From NCBI RefSeq assembly GCF_945859705.1, contig NC_079137.1:75476277-75540276 (forward strand): a stretch of DNA of 64,000 nucleotides, read 5' to 3'. The DNA comes from Episyrphus balteatus. Its lineage: Eukaryota > Arthropoda > Insecta > Diptera > Syrphidae. Positions 33,561 to 45,546 of the stretch are shown here, piece after piece (position 1 is the first letter of the stretch; each line of letters starts with the position of its first letter). Both the position numbers and the translations under genes were made by a program. The notes beneath the pieces were generated by a model, which was not told where the DNA came from, ran no database searches, and saw only the letters and a program-made list of their open reading frames with translations.

Positions 33561-33786
33561 AACAATTCTACGATTTTTTTTGTTTGTTTTTTTTTTTTCT
33601 CTCATTTTGTTTAGAGCTTTGTTTTATTAAATTTTAATTTTTTAAATAAAAAAGCAAAAGCAAACTTTTTGACAGACAGTTGTCAAAGTAAATGTTCAGT
33701 GCTGCCAAATTTTAACACGGATTCCAAAAATCTCGATGTCGTTTTTTTGCACAAAATCTATATAGATAAACAAAAAAACACACCTA

Positions 33787-34492
33787 TTATTGTTAATTTT
33801 GTTTGTTTATACATTCCAAAACTTACAAAGGGATGATTTGTTTTATGTTATATTTAAACTAAATATAAACATCAAAGCAAACATCACAGGTGATAATTTG
33901 TATAGGTACCTACACAAATACTTGCTTAAGCCTACACTTTCAATACAAGTAGTTTAAAAATGATTCTAATCCCCAAGCTTGTCTTAAATCGTCGTAAATG
34001 TCTAATAAATTCACATTAAATGCATAATTATAAAGAGGGGGTGCTCAATATATGCACTTGATATTGCTAATTTGAACAAAAACAACAAATAATAATTTAT
34101 TATTTGCACTTAACAATGATGTGATCACGATGTAGAAAAAATTTTATTAAAAACTGATCTTTTGACCTTGATAAAAGCCGGTGGCGAATTTATTATTAAA
34201 CTTCATAACAATAATTAAAATAACATGGAAAGTTAATTATACTGGTCATTATTATTTGTTTATAACAGAAACGCCACATTAAGTGTAGGTACATATACAA
34301 AAAAATACCGATGTCTCATGTTTGGCGTATGATATTGGAGGTAAACAAACTGCGCATATTAAAAATTGCTCTTAATTTGTTATGCCAACAATTAATCATT
34401 GATTTCTCATAATTTCTGATTTAGCATATTATGACAAATTTTGGACACAAATCAAAATGATATGTATATTTAAGTCTCTTTTAATTGGAGCT
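33787..34492. other. AT-rich spacer
   Basis: I see no gene or strong repeat structure in these 700 bases. Confidence 0.5.
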
Positions 34493-34495
34493 TAA

Positions 34496-34782
34496 GGTCG
34501 TGTGTGAATTGCGTTAAATAGTTAAATCCGTGTTAAATTTTTGACACTATTGAGGTGAACAAAATAGTTTCAAAAAAAGAATTTATTGTTTAAAATTTTG
34601 TCTGCCTTTTTTCTGCCTGATACTTCTTTTTAATAAAAAAAAAACAAAACAAAACCATCTGCAAAAAAAAATTTAACTCAAATTTAACCAATAAATTTTT
34701 AACAGCTGAAAATTTTTATTCACCTCAATAGTGTCAAAAATTTTACACGAATTTAACTATTTAACGCAATTCACACACGGCC
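34496..34782. mobile_element. PIF/Harbinger-type MITE, full copy
   Basis: TIRs of about 65 bp begin GGTCGTGTGTGAATTGCG on the left, with GGCC in place of GGTC on the right. TAA flanks both sides (34493-34495, 34783-34785), fitting a 3-bp duplication. A truncated copy is at 15330-15482. Confidence 0.82.
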
Positions 34783-35196
34783 TAAAGGTTGGAATGTTGT
34801 TGTGTGTGAGTTTGTTTTCTTTTTTTTTTATACATACTTAAAATAATTCTTTGTGGGTGTTTCTTAATATTATTTATTTATTATTTAAATATAAGGAATG
34901 CAAACTTATAAGCTTATGAAAAACCCAGTCTTGTCAAATACATGTTTAGCAGATTGAGGTCTTTGATGCTTATGGAATTTTAGTTATTATAAAACCAGGC
35001 TTAAGTTCATAAAAAAAATAATAATCAAGACTTAGTCGCGCGTCACAAATATATAAAAGAACGCAAACAACATTTTTTGAGATTTGGTTTAATAAAGCCA
35101 GTATGATTGAATTCAAAGGTTGTCAAAAAGTTGAAGGTCGCTACTTTTTATAATATTGTTTTCAATTAAAATCTGAAGAGATATTATTATCTAAAG

Positions 35197-35427
35197 CCTA
35201 GTACGCTGCTGATGCGAATGCGAAACGAAAAGTTTTGAAGTCTTCAAAGTCAACAGCGAACATGTTAACAAAAAATTACCATCGGGTATAACAGCTTAGT
35301 AAAAATATGCTAAAAAAGATAAGAAAATAAGTTTGAAAGCAAAAACAAAACAAATTTAATTTCGTTCAAGATTTCGTTAACGAAATTTTGTATCGAAAAT
35401 TTCTATTCGCTTCAGCTGCGTACTAGG
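35197..35427. mobile_element. CCTAGTACGC MITE, copy 2
   Basis: CCTAGTACGCTGCTGA at the left and TTCAGCTGCGTACTAGG at the right bound a 231-bp unit. Inside are CGAAACGAAA and GAAGTCTTCAAAGTC, shared with copy 1 in the opposite orientation. Confidence 0.78.
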
Positions 35428-35619
35428 CTTAATCTAGAAAATCATTGTGAAATTGTATTATATTCACTTATTTCTAAAGCTATAAAAGAGAAGTCAAAGT
35501 TCATGTCGACGGTTTTTCCAAATAGCCATATGTTTTATTAAAAATGGTAAACTACTCGTTAGTAGAGATGATCTAGGACATTTTCTTCTAGATCTCTGAC
35601 CGAGTAGATGGGAATTCTA

Positions 35620-35773
35620 GGCGCGTTCCTTTGGAGGTTGTCTACTCGTGAAAAGAAATCTAGTACTACCAACAACACATTTTATCTACTCGAAAAAAAA
35701 ATTAGTGTAGATAGTACCATATCTACTAATCATCTACTCATGAGTAGTCTACCAGCTACAAAGGAACAGGGCT
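35620..35773. mobile_element. ACTCATGAGT palindromic MITE
   Basis: The unit begins GCGTTCCTTTGGAGG and ends with the inverse CAAAGGAACAGGGCTAA, with ATCTACTCATGAGTAGTCTA inside the right arm. Truncated related pieces flank it (about 35535-35615 and 35930-35985). Confidence 0.75.
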
Positions 35774-35989
35774 AAAGTAGTCAGGTACTCATGATTAAAG
35801 TATTCTCTTAAAGTCGACAGTTGGTCTTTGTAATAAAATATCGTTTGACGTTTGCTAGAAACCATAACCAGCCTACTTATGAGTAGGTAGGTAAAAACTA
35901 TAATGAGGTACCTACTATATAAGGTTATACTATACTTATTACTCTTAGTCATGAGTACACTACCACCTCTAAAAAAAGGCTGCTAAAAT

Positions 35990-37966
35990 GGAAAATCTTT
36001 TAAGTCTACTTTTAAAGTCAAAGTTAGAATTTAAAACAAGACTTTTTTTTACTTCTTTTTCCAATCTATCAGCAGCGGCAATTTTACGCGTGATTTTAAT
36101 TTAACACATTTTTATTAAATAAAATTGCCTTTTTCAACTAAAACTATAAAATAAATATGCTTAAAGCCTTTATCTATGGCAAATTAATACGACCAGTTTC
36201 TAGAATAATATTTAAGCCTTTTTAAATTCAACAAATTTTTAAATGAATAAATAACATTTTAAGCATAATAAAGTTAGAAAAATATGCCAGTCCTTCTTTT
36301 TTTTCAATTTTGTTGTTTTCTTTAAAGAAAACAAAGTTTCTACAAGCTTCATTTGAATACCAACCAACCAAATATGTAGATTCTTATCAAACTAGTTTGA
36401 TGCACGAGTACCTAAGCATAAAAATATGTAAATTATTCTACTAGAACTGCATTAACATTAAAAACCTCTTTTTCAAGGAACTAGAACAGGAACTTTGTAT
36501 ATATGTACCAACAATGTTCTATTTGACTCATAAATATTCAATAAGTAGATAGTAAGACGTGCACCGATCAAATAAATGAGGTTCTATCTGACACTGACAT
36601 ACCTATTTGCTCTCTTTTAATTGTCATTTTGACGTTTTGTTGCATATTTTAATGTCAAATTATAGATTTTTTTCATACTTAATATTTTCTTTAAAATTGT
36701 TTTTGGGGGAATTCCTTAAATTTTGAATATTTTTGCAAAATTAATAGGTAATTTATTTTGCAAATTTATTCACTGGGCTTATAAGATTGATTTAATCGAT
36801 AAATTAAGCAAAAATACATATTTCTCGCAGTCTAGAGGAATTTTTGAATTTGTATTAATTTTTCGAGGGTCAATAACAAATAAAATGTCTTATTGTGAAA
36901 GTTGATGAGTCCAGTATGTCCGAAAAAAAACAACAAACATTTTGCATTTTAACTGTCAATAATTTAAAAATCTCATTTGAATTGACGTAATATGATTTAA
37001 AAAAAATAAAGATAATAAAGAGGCAAATAGTTAAAAAGAGCGTAAACAACCATTCGAAGAAAGACTTCGGCTTAAATAAGATGTTTTCTTTAAAGACACG
37101 AACAACAAAATAGACAACATTTTGAACCAGTACAATAATTTTTTGTCAATAGCTTTGAACTCGTTATTGTGAACTTTAATAGTTTTTCTACATATGTGTT
37201 TGTTTACATTTTGATGATGACTGAATCAAAATGCAGTTTATATCGATAATACCTTCTCATAAAAAAGTTTAATGCGCAACCTAAACCGATCGAACTAGAA
37301 ATATGAAATTTAAATTTTGTTTACAAAAAATTTAAGCTAGATTTGAATTTATTTTATTAAAATGTGTATTTACTAAATTTCACAAATTTTATTGTTATTT
37401 TTTTTCGCATTCACAATTACTTTAAATCTGCCTAAGTAGATTGGAAGTACTTGATAAACAATTAATATGTTAAACCGTTGAATAATTTTTAATAAACCGG
37501 CAGCACACCGGGAAAAAAATCCACTGCAAATGAGATAATGCTACAGCAGCTTTACAGGATTGTGTATTTGATAGCCAACAAACTTATTAACCATTTGGTT
37601 ACTGTTTGTTAATTTTTTTTTGTTTGTGTTTATTTTTTTGTTTTTGTAATAATATTTTTAAAGTATTTTAAGATATATTTTAAAATTTTGATTCTTATTA
37701 GAAAAAGTATGTTTTTCTGCTTAAACTTATAAACACTGACGACGAATAAGATTTTGTTAAATTATTGAGTGCAAGTGTTATTAATTTCTAGACCAAAGTT
37801 GTAATTCATACTATTTTCACGTTGTCCATGTGCACTGTGGCGTATACGTGCTTTTTGTAATTATTATTTATTTGCTATTTTCTTAAACCGCATGTGCAAA
37901 AGGTAGGGGAGAAGAAAACGGGTTGAAGATTGAAAATGTAAGTTCATGCAATCACACGACACATTA
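35990..37966. other. AT-rich spacer
   Basis: No gene recognised. A weak inverted pair, ACCTATTTGCTCTCTTT near 36600 and AAAGAGGCAAATAG near 37017, may mark an old element. Copy 5 of the dispersed motif (TGCACTGTGGCGTATACG) is at about 37829-37848. Confidence 0.4.
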
Positions 37967-39150
37967 CACTGGTCTGCAAAATTCAACTTTTTTTTCTCCT
38001 TCAAATAATTTTTTGATATTATGAAAGATTAGACTTTTCTGAATCTAAATCTGGTTTCAGAAAAATTCTATCAGGTACCGTTTTTGTAAAAATGATTTTT
38101 GAAAAATGTGAGTAGTTTCTAAAAAATCACCCTTTTAGATTCATTTGAACGTGTATAAAATTAAAACCATTTGCCGCATAGAGCTCAAATTTGGTTTACT
38201 TATTCTTCATAATATGACTTATCGATTGACACCAAATATGTTCTTTTACATTCATGTTTACTCATTTTTTAAAATACTGATTGACAAAAAAAGCAGACAT
38301 TTCGAAATCCTTCACTTTTTAGTAAATCCTACATGAACAAAAGCACCTTAATTAAGGAAAATGTAAAATATCAATGCCCATTATATTTAAAAAGTCAAAT
38401 ATGTATGTAAAGAAAACCAAAATAAAATACATTAAACAAAATTTGTACATGTTTTGCAATTTTATATACTATTTTTCTATTTAGAAATATCTTATTTGTA
38501 ATAAGCCATTCGATAAACTGCCTTGTAAAGTTTCATATTTGTTTCTCCTAGAAACAATAGTACACTTTTCTTATAGTTTTTGATGTGCTGAGTTAGAATC
38601 CGAAGTCAAATTCTATCACGTCAGGATTTTAAGATATTCGCATTAAAGTATCACAAAATTAAGTTTTTTTTTTTAGAAAATCTCAAAAAAACTACTATAT
38701 CTCAAAAATCAGAGCTGATCGAAATTTTTTGAGTTCGGATTCAAACTCAATTAAAGTCCATTAGAAAAGTATACTTTTTTTCAAGGGAGAAAGATATATT
38801 AATTTTTAGAGATCAGTTTCTTTATGGTAAGATATGCCAAATCTACTAAACTTACTTAAATTAAGATATCTCGGAGAAGAAAAGAGATATTGAGAAGATT
38901 GAAATTGAATTTGAAAGAAAAAATAAGTTCTATCATAAACCGCATCAATTTTAATTCAAAAAGATTACATTATGCCAAAATATTTCTTCGAAAACAGCAA
39001 AAAAAAATGGTTTTTGAGATTTTCTAACGGGAATATCTAAAAAAACGTGACGTGCTAGGTCAATTCTGATTTCAGATTCGGAATCAGCATACAAAAATCC
39101 TTTAGAAAAGTATAGTTTTATTTAAAGGAGGATTTCCTTGCAGACCAGTG
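37967..39150. mobile_element. PIF/Harbinger-type element with CACTGGTCTGCAA ends
   Basis: CACTGGTCTGCAA at the left is matched by TTGCAGACCAGTG at the right, and TTA flanks both sides (37964-37966, 39151-39153). The 1.18-kb interior has no transposase. It repeats variants of a module containing GATTC/GAATC words and TTAGAAAAGTATA (about 38580-38780 and 39060-39120). Confidence 0.75.
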
Positions 39151-39154
39151 TTAT

Positions 39155-39468
39155 TAGCCGCATTCCTTCGGCGGTGGTAGAGTACTCATGAGTAGAAATC
39201 TAGTACAACAACTGCACATTCCTATCTGCTCGAGCAGAAGATCATGTGTTGATTTTAGTACTAGATCTACTTATCATCCATGTAGATTATAGTTACACAT
39301 GTGTACTTTGTAGCTTCCTTTCGAGGTGGTAGACTACTCATGAGTAGAAATTTAGTACCTACAACATCCGCTACACATTCCTATCTACACCAGTCAGAAG
39401 ATCATGTGTTGATTGTAGAACTAGATTCACATATGAGCAGTCTACCATATCTAAAAGGGACACGGCTA
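39155..39468. mobile_element. Two adjacent ACTCATGAGT MITE copies
   Basis: The first copy (about 39155-39305) starts TTAGCCGCATTCCTTCGG and contains GTACTCATGAGTAGAAATC and CTGCTCGAGCAGAAG. The second (about 39311-39468) starts TTCCTTTCGAGGTGGTAG and contains GACTACTCATGAGTAGAAAT. They abut with almost no spacer. Confidence 0.78.
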
Positions 39469-39621
39469 TTTTTCAAGACTTTGAGTAAAGCAGCGGTAAC
39501 AGTCTACGCTGGTTCTAGCGACTGAATGAGTCAGCGGTGCACATTATCGGTATAATGCCAACTTTTTACAAATCGAAAATAAGACGATCCTAATTTTAGA
39601 GTGGTCATTACCATACTCATA

Positions 39622-39806
39622 ATAGCCCTGTTACTTCGGGAGGTGGCAAAGTACTCCTATTACACTTCAGATTCTTTGTTTTTGGCAAAGTCAATGCAAT
39701 TGCCATCTATTTGGGTAGAAGAGCATTAGTAGCTCTGGTGCTAAATGTATTAGAACTAGATTATCTACTGATGAGTAAACTACCACCTCCAAAGGAACTG
39801 GGCTAA
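39622..39806. mobile_element. ACTCATGAGT MITE, divergent subfamily
   Basis: It begins ATAGCCCTGTTACTTCGGG and ends CTACCACCTCCAAAGGAACT, with ATCTACTGATGAGTAAACTA in the right arm. Its centre (TCAATGCAATTGCCATCTA) is shared with 41098-41268 and 42660-42795, defining a subfamily. Confidence 0.7.
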
Positions 39807-41097
39807 TGTTAACTTTATTCTTTGATGAGTAAGGTTTGATGCAAAAGGTTAATGAGTGTCTCTCGCGTTGGGAAAATACAAGCCTTAGTTACTTAGTTAC
39901 AAAATGTTAGTAGGTACGCACAGTATTAGAGAACTGAATGAGAAAAGGAATGAAAACACTTAAATTTCAAATCCGGGTAATGTTATGCGATTCTAAAAGA
40001 AGTTTGAATTAAATTCATATTAAACAAAATTTTGAATCTTTGACTTATCATCAGCTAAGATACCAACAATAACATAAAAAAGACTAGCCACCATAATTCG
40101 TAAATAATTGCTTATATAAGTATTCATTACCTTGCTATAAGACAAGTTTGAAGTGATTCACAACATCTTCATAGACATGCCTATAGGAGTATAAGTTTCC
40201 ATAAAAATAAATACAAAATTATATATCGTTAAACTCAAGTACTAAATAATGGTCGTTACGGAGCAGTTCCGAAGAGTATTTGTTGAAACTGAATGTTATT
40301 TTCTACCGACGGGCGTGCGAACTTTTTTTTATAAAGTTTAATGGGTCATTGAAATTAAACGCCAACGACCAACGACCGGCAGTAATAATGTCAATTGTAA
40401 GCTTTGTGCAAATACTAACTTCGTTTAAAACTGCGATCATAAGAGATGTGTGTAAGAGAAACGACAACTTTTGTAAGTAGAGATGGTTCATTGTAGCGTG
40501 TATTAATAAAGTTTATATATAAAAGGTAATCAACTTTTTTTTTTGCTGATAAGATGAATAATAATTTGATTAAAATAAAAATAAATCTTTTGTTCACTGA
40601 GGTGTAACAAGTTGTTTGCAAAATCATTTTTATAAATAGGAATAAGCATTTAGATGTGTTTGGCTGTTGTTTTAAAGTAAAGTTGTAACAGTTTTGAAAT
40701 TTGTATTGAACTTTTTTTTTTTAATTTATGAGAAAGTTAATTTTTGTGAGTGATGCGCTGATGGCTGATCATTTGCTAAGTTAACCTGAAGGGAGGGTCA
40801 AATCGTTCAACCGTGACAGGTTTTGATCTTGAAAAGTAAAAATAAAAAACTAATGACCTATGTGAAAAAAAATATCTCGGTTCCAAACAAAGTTTTAATA
40901 CCAATTAGACTATAATAATCTACTAACACAGAAGATCATGTTTCGGTTGAAGTACTAAATCTACTAATTAAGATTGCATCTAGATTGCCGGGCATAAACG
41001 TGTCCTATGTGAACGAACACCTTCAGATGATTGGTGAAATTCATAAATCTAGTACATCCATCTGCATAGTCTTTCGCATGCTATAGAATTCCTTTAA

Positions 41098-41268
41098 TAG
41101 CCCTGTTCCTTTGGGAGGTGGCAAAGTATTTCTAGCACAATTTTCAATAGAACGCACTTTCAACGAAATCAATACAATTCTCATCCACTCGACCTGAAGA
41201 ACATGAATTGTTCAGGTGTAAATGTACTAGATTATCTTGCCATGAGTAAACTACCACCTCAGGGCTAA
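41098..41268. mobile_element. ACTCATGAGT MITE, divergent subfamily
   Basis: It starts ATAGCCCTGTTCCTTTGGGA and ends AAACTACCACCTCAGGGCTA. The inner sequence TTTTCAATAGAACGCACTTT resembles that of 42660-42795. Confidence 0.7.
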
Positions 41269-42659
41269 TTCAAAACCGTTATTAGCTTACAACGAAAACC
41301 ATCATAACCTTTTTTTCTAGTGTTAACTTTTGCTTCTTTTAAAACGTTAAGTTTTATAAATCAAACAACACTTTTTCTTAATTTCACTAAAAACCCTTCT
41401 AGCCTATAAAATTTTTTAATTGATTATAACTAGTGCAAAAAGGAAAAAAATATCAAACAAAACATCTACACTGTTAAAATATAAACAACAAGATACTCGG
41501 CGCCAGTCAGACGCGATCAGATAACCTTACTAGTATGATGTCTCCTTAATACCTATACTAAATTTTAATCGCAAAATATTCAACACCTTTTAGAAACTGG
41601 TTGTAAAGTCTGTTATTCTTTGCTATTTCCTTTTGGGTCTTGTTTCACATTCCGATCTTCAAGAAATTGGCGTCACTTTAGGCGATCCGATCGAAAATGG
41701 TCTTATATGTATTATATTTAAATTTATTAAAAAGAGTTAAAATGGAATTGGATGTAAGAATTCACTTTTTCAAATTTATACATTTTTATGTAAAAAAAAG
41801 TTGATAATATAATTTATGTATGCATACATACGAAGATTTGGGTTTCCCAAAAAACTGACATCTAGCATAATTTCATGACAGCTCTGACAGATAATTTATT
41901 TGCTTTGCAAGGTCTTTTTAGGTTTATACGTCAATGGAGATTTTTGTACGAATTATTAAATTTGGACTTTGATCCCGACTTAAAATTTTGTTTTGAATAT
42001 TTTATGGAATTTTTTTTACTAACAAAGAAAAAAGGGGGCGTTAGCTTAAATACATATTAATTTTTTGAGTTTAAAGTAACAAAGCTGAATTGACCCCTAA
42101 AATATAAGATTGGCCTTCAAAAAGTAGGAGAGATACTTATTTCAAGAGTATTATAAAGTTATTTTCTTTTAATAAATACATCATCGACTGACCACGGGAC
42201 TGAAAACACCTGTAGATGAAATTAAATTTAAATAAACTTCAATGCCAATATTAGCTTAATGTTTACAAACAAAAGCACAATGTAAAGAGTTAGGCCCCTT
42301 TTGTGCAAACAAATTTATTTATTCCAATGTAAATTTTAGAATAACTATATGTAGTATCTCTATAGTGTTAAGAAAATTAGAAATTTTAAGTGGCAAATGC
42401 AAACATCGGTTAATCGTCGATAAAGTCATTTCGGGAAACTACTTTTTATTTTTGTCTGACATTAACTTCTGATGGATATACATACGAATATGTGCTTTAT
42501 AGGTATACTATTGTTTAACCTTAGTTTAACCGATTGTTACGACTAAATTAAGTTTTTATTTTTATATGACATTTAATTTATTATTTTCTCCATCGCATCA
42601 GGGCGTACTTATTTAAACATTATTTATTTATATGGTCTTTGACAGTTCCTATAACTTTT

Positions 42660-42964
42660 TATATAGACGATTTTCAATGGAAAGCACATTCAACGAAATT
42701 AATGCAATTTCCATGCATGAATAGTACTAGTAGTAATTGTACTAGATTATCTACTAATGAATAAACTACCACCTACAAAGAAACTATTGAAGCTAACAGT
42801 TATAAATGGTTTATTTAAAGTAGAACACTAGCCGCATTCTTTTGAAATAGATTATAAATTGATCTAGTACTACAATTAAAACCACGTTCTTCTGCTCTAG
42901 TAGATATGTGCAGTTGATAGTACTAGATTTACTCATGAGTAGACCTCCAAAGGAACGCATTCTA
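42660..42964. mobile_element. Two degraded ACTCATGAGT MITE copies
   Basis: The first (about 42660-42795) keeps only its right end, AAACTACCACCTACAAAGAA. The second (about 42829-42964) runs from CTAGCCGCATTCTTTTG to CTCCAAAGGAACGCATTCTA, with TTTACTCATGAGTAGAC. Confidence 0.65.
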
Positions 42965-45072
42965 GGTCGTAAACTAACAAAAAAGTAACTGGACGAGATG
43001 CAGTGATTGTCAGTTATGAATTTGCGTCATTTAAATTTCTCGTTTTCATTTATTTTTTTAAACTATTCCACTGTCAACTCTTAATACTGTTCCATAAAAT
43101 ATTAAATTTAATCCAGTTTATGGATTTTAATATTCATAAATCTACAATAAACATAAAGAAGGATTTAAAATCGTTTTTTTAAAGCTGATTTGCAATTTCA
43201 CAATAAAATTTAAATTATCCATACAAAATGGTTAATCTAGAAAATTCATACATTTTTCAAGGTCGAAAAATTTAACAAAATTTTTGTTTTCTGTCTTAGA
43301 ACATCATTAATTAAATCAGAGCTCATCAAGAAGTTTTTTTATACATTTACCCGGAATTAAAATACAAAAACAAAAAAAATGACCAGCAATATAATTTATA
43401 GGAATTTTGTTGACAGTTTGAATTTTGTTTTAAATTCATACGTCACATGGTCTGGACGTTTATTAACTTATTCTAGTTTGATTGTTGACGATTTCATAGA
43501 ATTGGTCTTCAGAAGTAACTAATTGTTGTAATTTGTTTCGACTGAAAGAACTAATTGGCCAAAAACAGACTTGAAGTAATAAATAAACAGGAAATCTAAG
43601 ACATCAGGTTTTGGTATCGCCAAATCAAAACCACTGAACTGTCAGTTTTACTGCCATTACAAAGGGTGATATATTATCTTTTGTAAACAAACTATAATGA
43701 CTTATGATGCCTTAAAAGAGGTATGGAACAATGTTTTTTTTTATTGTTTACCTTACACTAAAAAAAATAATAACAACAAACAGGATATAGCTTTTAAGTT
43801 AGGTCTCAAAAACTTGTTAATTCTAGTCTACATTTCAAATGCCTTGAAATTTAAATGACAAAAAAGGCGCCGTGAAGACGTCGCCGCATATTTTATGGTA
43901 ACATAATAAACATTGGAGTTAAAAGGTAAACAAATTCTTAGAGTAGTTTTAAAACCTGTTTGATTCGCAAATGGTCTTAAAAACAATATGAGAAATTCGT
44001 AAAAAAATATTAAGAACCCGTTGTGATATGTCTCGTGTTGCAATCTATCTTGTACCGAAATTCCAACTAAAACGCCTACATTTTATAATAATTTGGATTT
44101 TATTCAAATATTTATTACATGATAGAATCTAAAAGTAGAACTTAAATTCATCTGTTTATTTCTTTTTCTGCAACAATTATGTGTGTATATGTATATTTAT
44201 TAAACAAAAAGTTTTTTTTAGGCCTAAGGTTATAAAACGAAGTCTCAATTTTATTCAAGTAAGTTTATGATTCTCATTTTTTTTTTTTTTAGGGTTTATG
44301 ATTCTCGGTAAAGTAATTAAATTACCTATTTAAATCTAGTGTGTGCTGTGCCCTGTAATCTGTATTTATTTTTTCATCTGACCAATGAGAAACCACAAAG
44401 TTCACACATCAAAATAAGTCTTTGTCTGCTTGACTTAATAGAAGAAAATAAAAGAAACTTAGTTTTCATATACGTTATTAAACACTCAGCCAGAGGTCCC
44501 ATTATTGTAATGATTTGCCCTTGATTTGTATACTTCGCGGCGAATTCCTGTGGTCTATCAGACGAAATTATTATTTTGTTGTGACCTTGAGTTGGGCTTT
44601 TTCTTTCAGATTTATATTCATCGAATTGCGGAAATATTGAAACAAGAGTGAATGTTTTTGATTTATGTCATCGTCAATTAGCTATACAACATCTCGGACT
44701 TCCGCAACTGAAATTATATCCCTCGAATTGCTTTTATTATTTTATTTTATTGTATAAAAATGCTTTAAGCTTAAGCTACATCCTACATATATGAAGATAA
44801 TCTTTTCACACACAAATGGTCAAGTGTTTCTATATAAGCTGGTGCGTTATTTTATTATCTTGTCACGTTTTTTTAAATTAAAATTTAAATGTTTTCACAG
44901 TTAATAATAACAGATACCTATACAATTTTCTTGTAAGAGAACAAATTACTTCCTATTTCTTTTACCCCAAGAAATAATTTTCATCTTCAAACTAAATTTT
45001 TATAAATACTTATTCTCTATTCCACAATTTTTATGTTATTGCAGAAAGTACACAAACAGATCTATTTAAAGA

Positions 45073-45546
45073 ATAGCCCCGTTCCTTTGAAAGTGGTAAA
45101 CTAGCCCTGAGTGGGTGATCTAAATTCTAGTACATTTACTATTAGATCTACTCATGTCTCATGCTCTTATCTGTCGGAGTAGATGCTAATAAAATACTAG
45201 TTATTTTACTAACTCCAAAGGAACAGGGCTAATAGCCGCGTTCGTTTGGAGTAGATAATTAGTAGATCTAGGACTACAGTCTATAAATGATCTTCTGCTC
45301 GAGTAGATAGGAATTTGTGTAGTTAGTTGTACTAGATTTCTACTTATGAGTAGTCTACCAACTTCAAATGAACGCAGCCAATAATAGCCCCATTCCTTTG
45401 AAGGTTATAGAGTTTACTCATGAGTATATGATAGCTCGTGAGTAGAAATCTAGTACAACAACTACACGTCTAATAGAAGAGCATGCGTTAATTGTAGTAC
45501 TAGTTCTACTCATGAGTAAACTACAGCCTGAAAGGGAACGAAGCTG
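45073..45546. mobile_element. Three ACTCATGAGT MITEs in head-to-tail array
   Basis: Three units follow each other directly: about 45073-45233, 45234-45382 and 45383-45546. Each opens with a form of AGCC(C/G)CGTTCCTTTG and closes with its inverse (GGAACAGGGCTAAT, GAACGCAGCCAAT, GGGAACGAAGCTGAT). The clearest ACTCATGAGTAAACTAC is in the third. A truncated fourth piece follows to about 45670. Confidence 0.8.

Larger units (their letters stand above)
30360..33784. mobile_element. TA-flanked TIR element carrying captured host DNA
   Basis: The left end begins GGTGTGTTTTTTTG and the right end is its inverse. The arms are about 60 bp and nearly identical, and TA flanks both sides (30358-30359, 33785-33786). 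The outer 175 bp on the left and 145 bp on the right match the short element at 19203-20023. Between them lie about 3.1 kb absent from that short copy: a spliced-looking segment on the plus strand (about 30660-31710) and a degraded dynein intermediate chain gene fragment with introns on the minus strand (32189-33560). No transposase is visible, so the element must depend on one elsewhere. The TA duplication suggests the Tc1/mariner order, but the family is not established. Confidence 0.82.

Noticed and set aside
32323..33605. A live second dynein intermediate chain gene
   Set aside because: A frameshift, several internal deletions and loss of both gene ends make a functional product impossible as written.
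40250..40490. Possible small gene with several open frames and a donor-like site
   Set aside because: No frame is clearly favoured and no second exon was found.
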